A stretch of 64,000 nt of DNA from Nipponacmea schrenckii (lineage: Eukaryota > Mollusca > Gastropoda > Lottiidae), in assembly GCA_030562195.1 (NCBI GenBank), contig JAUJPP010000003.1, positions 42,662,602 through 42,726,601 of the forward strand, given 5' to 3'. The notes under the pieces are model-generated. The model ran no database searches. It was not told the origin of the DNA and worked only from the letters and a program-made list of their open reading frames with translations. The translations under genes were made by a program, and so were the position numbers. Shown piece by piece: positions 12,649-24,820 of this stretch. Each line of letters starts with the position of its first letter. Positions within the stretch are counted from its first letter, which is position 1.

Positions 12649-12984
12649 ATTTTTTAAACTTGTTATGTTTTAAAGATTTATATATTTGTATTATCATTTG
12701 TGCTTATCCCAGAAAATCAGATGTTTTGGCCTGTTGGTTGCAATTTTGCGACATTAGCAAAGTCCCACTCTGTGCCATAATTGACTCTAGTTATTTATTT
12801 TATTATTTACTTTTCCCATTGGTATACCACATATTGTTTCACTGACGATTCTATGTTGGCCTGAATTTGAATATTAAAACTCTTAATGTCGGGATGAGAA
12901 AATAGCCTTCAATCTGGTCTTGAGCGTGGATAAATCCTATTTCTTTTGTGAGCATATACTTGATCTGATCGCATAGATCTACTA

Positions 12985-13300
12985 CACATAATTGTCGTCA
13001 CCCCCATCGGTCTGTCCAACCACAATTGGTTTGTGAACATAAAAGAGACTACAGTTTTCATCTCATTTCATTAGTCAAAACGCTATTATATTGAATTAAA
13101 TTTGGTGTGATTATTAAGGTTGATGAGATCTTGGTCAAGTTTGAATTTGATGATAATTCAATGAACGGTTTTTGAGTTATTGCCCTTGACTGAGTAAACA
13201 TGCGTCAAAATTTGTTTATGAACACAATTGAGTCTACAGTTTCCATCTGATTTTCATGAATGTACAAATTGACACAACTGCCCTTGACATACTGAAAATT
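12985..13300 (+). mobile_element. Degenerate pearl-like fragment E
   Basis: Contains the post-terminal phrase attgtcgtcacccccatcgg, a shortened gtctgtcc tract and about two diverged core units (agactacagttttcatct, gatgagatcttggtcaagtt). Recognisable ends are absent. Confidence 0.55.
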
Positions 13301-15540
13301 TTTGAGGGCAGTGTATTATCCTCATGGGCTGATCACTTTGTATATTGGACTTTCAAGTATAGTATTTTACATTTTGTTTTCAATTTCATTTGTATTTTGA
13401 GGTATTATACATGGTAAACCATGCTCTAACCACAAACACAAAGTTTCATTAAGATTAATGCATGAAAATAATTATTATTTCTAAACATCTATCAACAAAT
13501 TAGACTATACTAATAATACTAGTAACATTTCTTTTATATTCTAGTTCTTAAAGATAGTTGTCTACTAGCAGTTGGTCGAATGTAATAAAAATATCACAGT
13601 TAGATTAAAATTGTTGATGCAGAGAAATTTTTTAATCAATTTTGTTTTGCAATATCAATATAGATATTTTTAATATGCACTTTCATCTTCTGTTACTTTT
13701 ATTTGATGACAATAATGATACCTGTTAAATAATTGAAATCAATGTTAGATGTTACTTACCTGATGCTAGCTGTAGAAAGTCTGCTACTGTACATAGTTAT
13801 TATCTAGTGTCATTTAGAAATCTATACAGTTGACACTCGAGTTTAGATGTAGGAGAAAAATTGTGAAATATTAACATGAATTGAAGGATTGTTAATAATG
13901 AATTATATACCTCGCAATCATAACACAATTTCTCTGTCAGTTAAAGCTATGTGGGTGGCACAATATAATCTTCATGACTGCCACGACACTCAGAGACTTC
14001 TAGAACCTGTAGAATAATATATGACACAATGACACAGACTCTTTTTCATGACATATATTCTGATTTATCTCTTTAGTTAGGTTAATCAACTCTTGTCAAT
14101 GGCTATTTAGAACTGAAGGTAAAGCTTTATTCTCTAATTTTTTCTCCAATTAAGCCTGTGTAACATGCGATCATATAAAGGTCATTGTTTCTTATGTTTG
14201 TGAAAGAATCCTTCAACTTAAATCTTTATGGATAACAAGTCTGATCTGATGTAAAATATATAATTGCACTAAAAGTTTTAGGATTTTATTGCTAAAAGAT
14301 TTCAGTCTTTCAGTTAAGTTTGGTTTATGTTGTCAATAAGGGGCTAAGAAAGTGTTTTTTTACAAGCCACATAGTAATATGATACATACTCTCTGTATGC
14401 CTGTTCAGCAACTGGTATCAAATAAGGTTGAATATTACTTGGATGTTATCAGATAATAATGAATGGAGTTTATTAAATACTTTTCTGCTACTGAGTACTG
14501 ATTGTCTTAATGAAAAGATCGGAACACAATGACTAAATGCTTTTTTTTTTAATAGAATCTGGCTTCTTGCTTCATCTCTTACCTTTATTAAGTGATCAAA
14601 GTCATTTTATTCCAAATTTCATTCTAATTCACAATTGGACGGTAAATTTTGATAAAAATTGTTCTGGTGGAAAGTATGCAAATTTCCGGTCTGGAATTGT
14701 ATTACACATTTGAATAATTGAAAGGCCCTGAGAACTCTGATATTTCTGAATATAATAAAGTTGTTGTTCCAATTTTCTAAGTTGTCATTAGGATCAGATT
14801 TCAAATTTCACTTCACATTTTGCCATTTCCTAATAGCCTAGACACACATTTAAAAACTAATTACCATATAATTCTGAATATAGTGCACAGGTTTCCTGAT
14901 TATTCTTCATATAAGATACACATGGTTCATGCCGTCAATTTTTCATTTCTGTTGAGAGGCAATTATAGATATATGACTTTTATGACATATAGATATATGA
15001 CAAAAAGAGATGTTATGTATATAAATATGTCTACCACAATAATTTCCAGTGGAATCAGCTGTTTTGCTATGTTGCTTTGCAAAAACACCTAACCTAAACA
15101 CAGTAACCATATATTTTCTAGATTTGTACATAAATGTACTTTACCATACATATTCCATTAACTTTGATCAACAGACATCAAAACAGAACTGTACTTAAGT
15201 CAATGTCTATATTTTTATTTTTAAATCTCATTTAAGAGCATAAAATGAATGTGTATTGGTAAGATGGCGGATGAATTTTTCCTGGTAGTCTTAATAGGTT
15301 GTTGGACTGTTGCCACTTTTAATTTTATATTTTATGAAAATTGTTTTAAAATTCACATTTATAGCATAGATTTACTTTAAATCATCATTAGCCTAACTGT
15401 TTTATCTGCTTTTCTTTTAAATATACAAAAAATGTAGCAACTAAAGTTAGAGTCGAACAAGCTCTTTAACATTTATTCCAATAACCATTTGACCTGAATT
15501 GATGACAATTTGGAACTTACAATAATAAAGGCGTGTTCTT
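13301..15540. other. Intergenic, nothing recognised
   Basis: AT-rich. The ATG at 15264 has a good context (aagatggcg) but opens only about 38 codons, with a hydrophobic stretch and no clear donor. The missing first exon of SUPT3H may lie here but was not identified. Confidence 0.35.
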
Positions 15541-16095
15541 AGGCCATGAAAAGAAAATATCTTGGTTCTCAGGCAATTACCTGGGGAAAAAATGGTGCGG
15601 GCGGGCGGTATGATTTTTTTTTTATTTTTCCAAATTTCCTCCCCTTAATCGAAATAAAAAGCATAATATTTAGACATTATTGAAAGAGGGTGGGCGGCTT
15701 TTCTTTTTTTTTTTTTTTTTTATAAAACTAACCCTTAAAATGGATGAATGGAGGGGACAGTCTTTGTCTCGCCAGTAAACATGTTCACTTCGTAGCCGTA
15801 TTAAGTGGGTCACCGTCTTCCACATCTTGGGCAGGACGCCAAGCTCAGCTAGTTTCCACACGGATTCCGGTGGTTTCTTTCAATAATACATTTACTTAAG
15901 AAGTTTTTTCCGCTGGAACAATTGTCCAGGGTCATGTAGCAACCCCCTTTTCTGTCAAAACCGATGTCAACGCTGTCATGAATTATTCAGAAAATTTTAA
16001 ATCATCTCAAATCGTCTAGATTTTTTTTCAGGTCGTACAAAATGCTTAACGGTGCGGCGGTGCCTGAGAACCAAGACACTTTTTTTTTGTGGCCT
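15541..16095. mobile_element. TIR element carrying a coding-like segment
   Basis: Near-matching terminal inverted repeats: the left end has aggccatgaaaa and then cttggttctcaggca; the right end is the reverse complement, with tgcctgagaaccaag and then ttgtggcct. The interior is much more GC-rich than its surroundings. On the minus strand about 15730-15880 is open and reads PPESVWKLAELGVLPKMWKT, continuing for roughly 28 codons through LIRLRSEHVYWRDKDCP. This could be a captured host exon or a transposase remnant. I do not recognise the protein. Confidence 0.55.
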
Positions 16096-16363
16096 TATTT
16101 TTATTTCAATGGACTTAATTTTCAATAAACTAGTCTTGTATGCCTCTGAGAATAACATTTGTTTACATCACAAAATCTCAACCCTGGAGAGAAAAGGTGT
16201 CATGTTATTTAGATGACTGTTAAAAAAAAGCTTACTTTAGTATCTACATTAAAATGAAAAAACACTGATGAAAAATTTGGACTCTTAGTTGTTTGTATTT
16301 TTCTTCTTAAATAAAATGTTTTATGGGTACAGTAGTTTTTTTTTTATTTAATCTTCATTCTAG

Positions 16364-19300
16364 GTATGGATTTGGAGATTGCAAAAAACCTTTACATGAT
16401 TCAGCAAGTTTGATACAAGACATTGTTCATCAACAATTAGTTAATCTTGTAAGATTCAAACTACTTAAAATCTTCCATTTTCTACACAATTTAGTATGAT
16501 TTTTATTGTGTAAATCTATTGTGAAATATTCCATTATTATCTTGCCACTATGTTATATTAAATCTCACAAACTTTAGCTAATAATATTTTTTTAACGCAT
16601 AATTAAAATTTACAGTTTGTAATGTAAATGCTTTTGTTATTAGTTGCATCAGGCATCAGAAGTAGCAGCTACCAGAAACAGTCGCTTCATTAGTATAGAA
16701 GACATTGTATTCTTAATGAGAAAAGACAAGGTATATTTTATTAATGTATGTTAAAATGTGCTTTACTAGCATTCATGATAAATATTTTCTTTATAAGACA
16801 TATAGAATCAGGAGCATAATCATTAAAATACACAAGATATAAACTACTTCTAGGTTTATTACATACAACATTTCATTAACTAGCCTGTTTCGAAACGTAG
16901 TATGTAATAAACCTAGAAGTACCATGTGTATATACTTTATATTCCAAAGAATGTACTAGCATAGAATATTCAAGATTTCCAATATTTACTGATCATAGGA
17001 CAGTGGACATACATTTGTATTTATAGATCTCATCTTATATATGGGAGATTTCATAAGTTTTGAATTATGGGGGTAAAAATCAACAGCCCTGTTTTGAAAT
17101 CATCTCTAAGAAGTCTTTTCAACTATTATTAGTAGAATTTGTTTCTCACCAGTTGTACTTTATTCAAGGTAAAGTTAAGAAGATTATTAAGATATATGAA
17201 AGTTAAAGATACTAAAGCTATGTTATTAAGATCTGTAGGAACAGAGGATAATGAAGAAATTGGTGAAAATAGTAAGAACTTTTTAATAAATTTTTTTATT
17301 TGAAAGTTTCTTAATCTACACATACTTTTAAGTTAAGGAATCTTTCTCTTAAGAGAATCTTTGTTTCGCTCCGACGCATTTCGTACAATTTGTACTTTTC
17401 AGGGAAACTGTTGCTACTGGGCTGCATTCCTTCTATTTATATCCTATAGTGGATGGAGGCGCTTCATGGGGGACCTCAGTTAAGTGCTACTGTTGCTTGG
17501 TTGCCAAGACGTTATAACAATGGCGTGGAGGCGTGCCATTTGTGTTTCTTTTCTGCAGAAAATGCCAGATTTTTGGTATTTTTTCTGGATTGATGCATGG
17601 TATCTAGTTAGATATTGGGGCACTCTCTGATCATTCATTCCTCATATAGTTTGAGAAATCAATTTTCATTTTACTATTGGGATGAAATGACAAAAAAATC
17701 TGTGAGAGTGAAAAGAACGTACCCTAGTGTCATCAAAACATTGATTGTCATTCAAGCAATCTCATTTATCTCATTACCTGCAAATCATGCAATAAACATA
17801 CATAGGAGAAACAAAAAGAAATCTCGCTGTGATAATTACTGAACATAGCGTCGGGAAAAACCCGTCAGGAAACATTTTAATTTATGTGGTCACTCACACA
17901 AAGATTTTATGGTGCAAGTCTTATCCTTAATACATGTACCTAGGAATCCGATTTTGGAACGACCACAGACCACAGACGCACTTTGGAATTGGACTGGATC
18001 CATCAACTTAAGTCCATGGCACCGAAGCATCAATGAATTTTATTAGCAGGGTCTCATCACTGGCCCTTATCTCTACACATACTTTTGGTTTTATTTTTCA
18101 GATGAGAAACCTCCTGCACCTTCTGTACCTACATATAAACGAAGAAAAGTTTGTTATGATTTTCTTTCCTCTATTGATCAAACAGGTAAACGAATCTAGA
18201 AAACATATTAAATGGTTGTAAATTGTTATCAAATTGAGTGAGAGCCACAGGAAATAAAACTATACTAAAAAGTAGTGTGTGTTGGAAATTATATTACTGA
18301 AGTATAGTGTGAAATCTTGGCATCTTGTTATTTAAATGACAGTAATTCTGCTTTGTCCGTGCTATTCCAGTCTTTGTCCAGCTATGGTAAAGGTAAATAG
18401 GATGTGAAAACTCATTTGATTTTAATTATAGCACCTGGGACCTTTTCATATTAATGATTCTTCATGCATGTTATATTGAATATGTTAATTATTATAGAGT
18501 CAAAGATAAAGTAATGATATCTATCAACATAATCAATAATTCTGTGTTGTTTTCATTTAAAATTGTTGTTGTAGGAGAATTAGTAGCTTTATTTGAGGAT
18601 GAGTCCGTCGATGAAATAAAGCATGAACGATTGATGGTAAGCAAAACATAATAGCATTTGGTGTTTCCACAAAGGGAGTGATATGAAAATTATCGAGGGA
18701 ATTTTTATTGATTTATTATTTTCTTTTATGATCTTGCATTTATTCTGCCACTTAAAGAATAACTTCATAGAAATATTCTCATTGTTGATGATAAGGATAA
18801 TTTGTTTAAAGGTAAAAACAGCACAAACACTAATATTGTACTATCGCTGTCCATGTTAGTTCTTTTATGTGTATTTTCATCTCAATTCACATGCCACCAA
18901 GCAAATGCTGTTATTTATTTTTTACAGAGAGCAGAATTACAGAGTCGTAACCTAGATACAAAAAGTTATACAGAGTTTTGTGAAGCAAGACAGGCTGGTT
19001 TTAGTAAGAAGTTATTTTTGTATAGTTTAAAGCCTTTTTTGATTTCTGTGGCTTGCAGCAATATAAAGATATGTGGAATTTTCATATCCTGTTACTGTCA
19101 GTCTGTACAAGGGGAGCTTTTTATACACACATATGAAATGTGGAGCGTATATTACCGTCACCCATGTCTGTCCCCTATTGCTGGTAATTAATCTAGGACG
19201 CACAATTCTTGACAAATTTTGAAGTAACTTTTTGTGAGTGTTCGTATTTACCCAAGGATGAACCCTATTGAAAATCAGTAATATCAAAAAATATAATTGC

Positions 19301-22300
19301 CCTTGTTCTTAAAATGTCTGTAAACACGCTACATTGTGCAAGTCTTGACAGAATTTCATGAAACTTCGTGTGAAATTGTGTTATAACCCAAGGATAAATC
19401 CTATTGAAAATTAGCGCATCGAAAAATATATAATAAGAGTCAATGCCCTTCTTGTTCTTAAAAACACGCTCGATTTCAGCTCGTGCACACCCTAGAAAGC
19501 AAAATTCTTGATGGAATTAATGAAACTTGGCATGAGTGTTTTTAATAAGCCAAGGATGAATCCTTTTGAAAGTTGGACAAATTGAAAAAATATCTAGTAT
19601 TAGTTATTGCCCTTGTTTTTGATAATTCGTTCAAACAGTCTAGAAGGCACAATTCTTGATCGATTTTGATGAAACCTATTGAAATTGTTCATTATCACCC
19701 AAGGACGAACCTACAAAAAAAAAAGAAATATATTTAATATGAATTATTCTTTTTCTTTTTTGGATTTTGAATAAGCTTGCTGAAATTGTTCGTAATCACC
19801 TAACTATGAACCCTATTGAAAATCAATTATACCAAGAAATATTTGATGATTTATTGCTTTGTTACAAGATATTATTCTTGACAGATTTTAATGAAACTGG
19901 TTGATTGTTTCATTCTGGTACTGTACAGTTTTTATTATTCAATGCTGCCAGGGGGTGTAAATTACCTTGCCTGGCCAGCTATCTTTAGTTACAGTGATAC
20001 TGTGTTCATGAAAAGACATATAATTTATGTCTCAAGAATGGTCAATATGAGTAAGCTTATATAATTATCAGTGAACTTACCTGGTGTAATAAAGTAACAG
20101 AATCTCTCTTAAATCTGGAAAACTCTCAAAACTAAGTAATTATTGAAAAACAAGAACACCAGTATACAGTCTACAGAAACTTGAAAATTAACTGGTATTA
20201 TAATTATTCTTCCAGGTAGAAAATATAAATTTCAAAGATTTAAAGATTGGATTATGGCTGGTATAAATTTAGATATCAAACCTAATTTACATGCACTAGA
20301 AGTAGTCAGTTATCTAGCCTATGAAACAGTAGCTGAGGTATGTAGTATACCAGTATAGTACTATTGTCATAGTGAATCTAGAAAATAGAGCTTCATTTTG
20401 TACAATAGTTCAACAAAAAAAATACTCTTTTCAATTAAAATTATCTGCAAAGACATATTTTTGTGCTTCAATGACATCATTGTATTAATGAAATTTCTTT
20501 ATTAAAACTAATAACATTGTAACTGGTTTGTGTCACTGCAAGTCTCTTGCAAAATATGAAAAATTATATGACAAATCAACTTGTCCTGTTAACTGAAAAC
20601 AATTCAAAATATGACTTGGCAAAGATACTATCTTTGGATTAGATTACTTAAAATATATATTGTAGATAATAGATTTAGCTTTGTTAGTGAAACAAGATAA
20701 GAGAAGTTGTATAAATGATCCTATGATAAAAAATACACCGCAGTTATGTCAAAATTACCATAATGCTGGAGATTTAGTTACTGGTACCAATAAAACATCT
20801 ACATTAGGTGTATTAGGATCACCAACATCAGCTGTATGTTGTTATTTTAATATATTTTCCACTTTCAAGTTAAAACAAAGATGTTGTCTGCAGAAGTATG
20901 CAGCAAAACAATTTAAACCATAAATTAAGTTTTGTAACAATTTTTATCATGCATGCTTGAAAAATCCAGAAATTCGAGCAAAATTTTACTAAAAAATTAC
21001 ATAAATATCAAAGTTAAGTCATTCATTTTGAAACTCCCAATTAGACATTATGAGCAAATACAGATAACTCTAACATGCTTATGTTGGCGTGCAAATTATG
21101 TCATGACATCTGCATTTTCAGGTTCAGATTTTGGTTTCTGCTTGACAATGAATATGATTTTGCTGTATGCAATCATAGATGCTGAATTTGTGCATGTTGT
21201 GAGTCTCAAATTGTCATTATTATATCTTTTACCTTGAACTGTCTTTTACTGGTTATATTATATATTGAATATCACCAGTAAATGTATATTTCAGCATGTG
21301 AGTCCTCCTTCTACCCCTTCTACCCCATCAATTCAGTCTAATACTTTACCACCATCCTTAAATACAACCAATACTGCTACAACACCATCAACCAACTCTA
21401 ACACTAAACCAAAGACTAAAAAACGAAGAAAGGTAAATTATATTCTGTGTTTAAGGCTTTGTACTGAACATTAAATTTTTAAGGAATGAATTGATATAAG
21501 TGATATTTTAGCAATGAATTTTTTTTTAAATACAATTAAAATTCAATGTGAAAGTAATGCAGTAAGTGTACACATATTAGATAATCTGTATCCTGATGTT
21601 ATAAATCTTTATTTCTATTTCAGAGTGGTCAAATTATGAATATTGAATCACAAGGAGATCAAGTGATAACTCCATCAGATATACAAGAAGCTATCAGAAG
21701 ATATAGTAGTACAATAGGTCCCTTTGCTTCCAGTATGGTATGTTGAAATTTAATCAGTTATTGCCCTTGTTAAATATTTGGCTTGTAAACACTCTAGATT
21801 GTACGATTCTTGAATCTTTTTGATGAAATTTGTTGAAAATCGAAATAATAGTTTATGCAAGTTCTTTCCCTTTTCCTGAACTCCTAAAGACTTTTAATTT
21901 CAACTTGAAGGACTACTCATCTACTTTATCTTTTTGTACGTTTTCCGAACTCCTCAGTGCCTTCTGAATACTTTCAAATCCTATTATGAATTTGGGTATT
22001 TGTATACCCTTGTCAGTAATGCAGGTAGGTGAAACTGAGATTTGAAAGGGTTTGTTTGGATGAAATTGTATGCTACAGCCGGTACATATTTTAGATCCTT
22101 CAATAGTTAGAAACTCAGAAAAGAGTAATCATAATACTGTTGTCTTGGCCAAATTGTCCCTTCATTAACCCTGCTGTCTATAAAAATATTCCTCATTTGC
22201 ACAAAGCAAAACCTCTGTAATAGCCTAAATAGGTGTAGTATGAAAAACTTCATTTATTTCTATTGGTATATGTTCAACTAAATGGGCATTTGATAGTTTT

Positions 22301-22375
22301 CTCTGTTAATTGTGTATCTGTATTTTTCAGAAAATAAGTGGAATGTCACCAAAACATAAACTACTGTGTATTTGA
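16364..22375 (+). CDS. SUPT3H: SUPT3H / SPT3, SAGA-complex histone-fold subunit (5' incomplete)
   Basis: Eleven exons join in frame: 16364-16448, 16644-16730, 17169-17271, 18102-18185, 18575-18636, 18928-19003, 20216-20337, 20666-20833, 21295-21432, 21624-21737, 22331-22375 (TGA). They give 360 residues starting at YGFGD; the exon(s) encoding the start are not found. The first histone fold spans YGFGDCKKPLHD to LRRLLRYMKVKD and includes ISIEDIVFLMRKDK. Then come a basic KRRKVCYDFL segment, SSIDQTGELVALFEDE, and the second fold (ALEVVSYLAYETVAEIIDLA to ITPSDIQEAIRRY). These follow human SUPT3H in order. SPT3 is a TBP-contacting subunit of the SAGA/STAGA co-activator in the nucleus. Unusual: exon 21295-21432 adds a 46-residue Ser/Thr/Pro-rich insert ending in a basic KTKKRRK cluster, inside the second fold. 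Introns hold repeats at 16846-16920, 19122-19984 and about 20020-20200. Confidence 0.93.
16846..16920. repeat. Perfect 21-bp inverted repeat with a 33-base loop
   Basis: Left arm at 16846-16866 (acttctaggtttattacata then c), right arm at 16900-16920, exact reverse complement, in an intron of SUPT3H. It could be a tiny MITE or an RNA hairpin in the pre-mRNA. Confidence 0.8.
19122..19984 (+). mobile_element. Pearl-like element F (second subfamily) in a SUPT3H intron
   Basis: Left end tatacacacatatgaaatgtg followed by cgtatattaccgtcaccc. The core has diverged tandem units with the phrases cacaattcttgacagatttt, cccaaggatgaaccctattg and attgcccttgtt. The right end is gggggtgtaaattaccttgc followed by ctggccagctatc. 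The right end matches element A rather than element C, so at least two end types exist in the window. Confidence 0.65.
20020..20215. mobile_element. Dispersed MITE-like repeat (related to 26265-26578)
   Basis: The phrases tctcaagaatggtcaatatgag, cttacctggtgtaataaagtaacagaatctct and aaactaagtaattattgaaaaa match the MITE at 26265-26578 and partly 62696-62770. Ends are eroded here. Confidence 0.5.
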
Positions 22376-23157
22376 GGTGAATGAGCCGATGATTATAAAA
22401 CTAAAGATCTATGAGAGAATATGAAGAACAGTTGAGGTGTAACAGGACTAACTTAAATGGATATAGATTTAAAGCTTTAAATACAAGCTAAGAAAATAGA
22501 GAAATGAAAGGAATTATATATTGACGTCCATAGGAAAGTGTCTCTTTTAGGTTAATGCTATTTGATAAAACCAAAGAATTAATGAACCAATAGAAGGTAA
22601 CCATCCTTTATATTCCTTTCCAAATCAGCTGGTCTGATTAAAAGGATAGAACACAGAAAAGAAACAGTTCAGTTTACTGAGTGTAATATTTCAAATATTT
22701 CTTTATCCAATTGCCTGTGGTCCTTTAAAAAGAATTATTTTAATAGAATAGTAATCAAATCCAAATTATTTATAATTTTATTAAAATTTAACAAAAATAA
22801 AGGAAACGGATCTATGAATATTATAATGTAACTGTAAAAAGGATATTGCGTAAATCGATGATTATGGATGTAAACATAACATATATGTATACTGGAATGG
22901 CCACTAAACATCAATTTATAAACGTAAATACAAATCATTCACAAAAGCTATATACAAAAAGGAAAACAATTATCAAATTTATTAAATAAGTTTCTAAAAT
23001 AGCTTAATAACTATCCTAAAATAAATTCATTGTTTACATTTTCAATCAGACATAAATAAAATTTGAAGCATAATTCTGTTGAGATATAAAATCTTATTAT
23101 GTGAGCAAATTAAACTTAATATAAAATATCCCTTGCAAATAATGAATTTAGCAAAAT
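22376..23157. other. SUPT3H 3' flank
   Basis: Probable 3' UTR and downstream sequence of SUPT3H. An aataaa is present near 22797. No other feature seen. Confidence 0.4.
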
Positions 23158-24314
23158 TATAGGAGTTGATATCCTTCTAACCAGAGGAAAGACTTCTGTA
23201 TAAAAGTGAAAACTTTTAATTGGTCAAACGTTTCTGGTCAGAGGGACCCTTCATCAGTGACAAAAAAATTAAGCATATGCTTCGTATTTATAGCCAGTTT
23301 GATTAAACTCAAAGCCACTGAAGAAGATGGATCACCTACATGAGCGGACGATGCTATATTCAATCTTTCAACTTATATTAGCACATCCGTATCAAACATA
23401 AGACCTGCAGCAACAACAAAAAGGAATTGAACTACACGAAAAGGAACAGGATAAGAAATTCTAAATACATGTATATGCAAGTTCCTACAAACTGCATTCC
23501 GGGTAAGCCCAAGACCTGGGACCTGTTTCACAAAACTTTAACACAGATACAATCAAGATTTTTAAGAAATACAGTAACCTGATTGGTTAATAAAAACTCA
23601 ATTTTAGTGATTGGCCAATCTGACTATTGGAACACTAATATCATCCTAAGTTAAGTTTTTAGTGAAACAGGCTCCTTGCTTCCACCATTTGAAGCCAGGA
23701 GAAGAAGCAACCAAAAAGAGGATGGTAGCAACACCAACCCTTCTAACTCTTAATCTCGATACAGAAACACAAGAAGAAGTATTCATGAATCATATCAATA
23801 AAGAAACAGAAGAAATGATAGAAACCCATAACTTGGAGACCCAGCCGCAACAACTTGAAGCGATCAGCTATCCACATCCCGTTTATAATGGCCAAAGACG
23901 CCTCTCCTAACCTACAAGACATGTTTCAAGAATTCGGAATTACTGATTACTATTAATGTTTTCATGTACTAATTTTCACTTTAATATTGTTAACAAATCG
24001 TTCTTAGCTCGATTTATAGCCACTTTTGATTCAATCCTACAAAATTTTATTCCTAAGTATTCCACTTTATTCCTAAATATTCCAAATTTTTAGTTTCATT
24101 CCATTCAATTCCCACTTATCCAAACTCTTCTTAAATATTCCAAATTATTCTGTTACCTCACAATCAAACTGGCTATAAATACATGTACGAAGCATATGCT
24201 TAATTTTTTTGTCACTGATGAAGGGTCCCCCTGACCCGAAACGTTTGACCGACTAAAAGTTTTCACTTTTATACAAAAGTCTTTTCTCTGGTTAGAAGGA
24301 TATCATCTCCTATA
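23158..24314. mobile_element. TIR DNA transposon with ~150-bp terminal inverted repeats
   Basis: The left arm (23158-23306) and right arm (24162-24314) are reverse complements with a few mismatches and one small indel. The outer ends are TATAGGAG and CTCCTATA, and both arms hold gacaaaaaaattaagcatat and gtgaaaactttta. The interior of about 850 bp has an 82-codon plus-strand open frame (23662-23910; MKQAPC..., rich in E, T, Q). It begins inside a nested MITE and ends near LQDMFQEFG-type sequence; no transposase motif is recognised. The element sits between the convergent 3' ends of SUPT3H and the seven-helix gene. Confidence 0.75.
23519..23675. mobile_element. 157-bp MITE nested in the TIR transposon
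   Basis: Imperfect terminal inverted repeats: ggacctgtttcacaaaactt at the left and the reverse complement of ggagcctgtttcactaaaaactt at the right. The interior is also partly self-complementary (tgattggtta / tgattggccaatc). Confidence 0.7.
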
Positions 24315-24820
24315 GTTTAACCTCTTTTCTAATCCTTCTGAGTATCTGCCGCGATCCCAGCGAGAGGCTTCCTAAAGCTCTCATCCAGCCACAGAACCAC
24401 TCTTTACAGAGGTTTAGAGTCTCCGCTTTCCGTCCTATAATTTATCAAAATGTCAGTAAATTAAGCATAAACACCAACATTAAATAAAACTTTTATAAAA
24501 GGGAATAGTTAAATTCCTGAATATCCTAGATGTTTTGTGAAATAAAATACTAAAATACATGTATTAAAATACCTATAATACTGGAGTTTTCAGCAAATCC
24601 TTTATTAAAAGTTACCTACTAAAGATATGTACTTGATATGCCATGTACAAATAAAATTCCATATTCTAAAAGACTAAAGATAATTTGAAATCATTTACAT
24701 TAAGTGCTCAGAAAACCAGCTCTTTTTTCATTCATCAAAACTTCCGCTAACCAGGTGGTTCAATGCTCAACCATTGAAACTATGACCTCAAAACTAGTAA
24801 ATATTGATATATTTAAAGAT

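Noticed and set aside
18802..19191. 129-codon open frame across a SUPT3H exon
   Set aside because: Only 18928-19003 is a real exon (with acceptor and donor); the rest is intron and the left end of element F.
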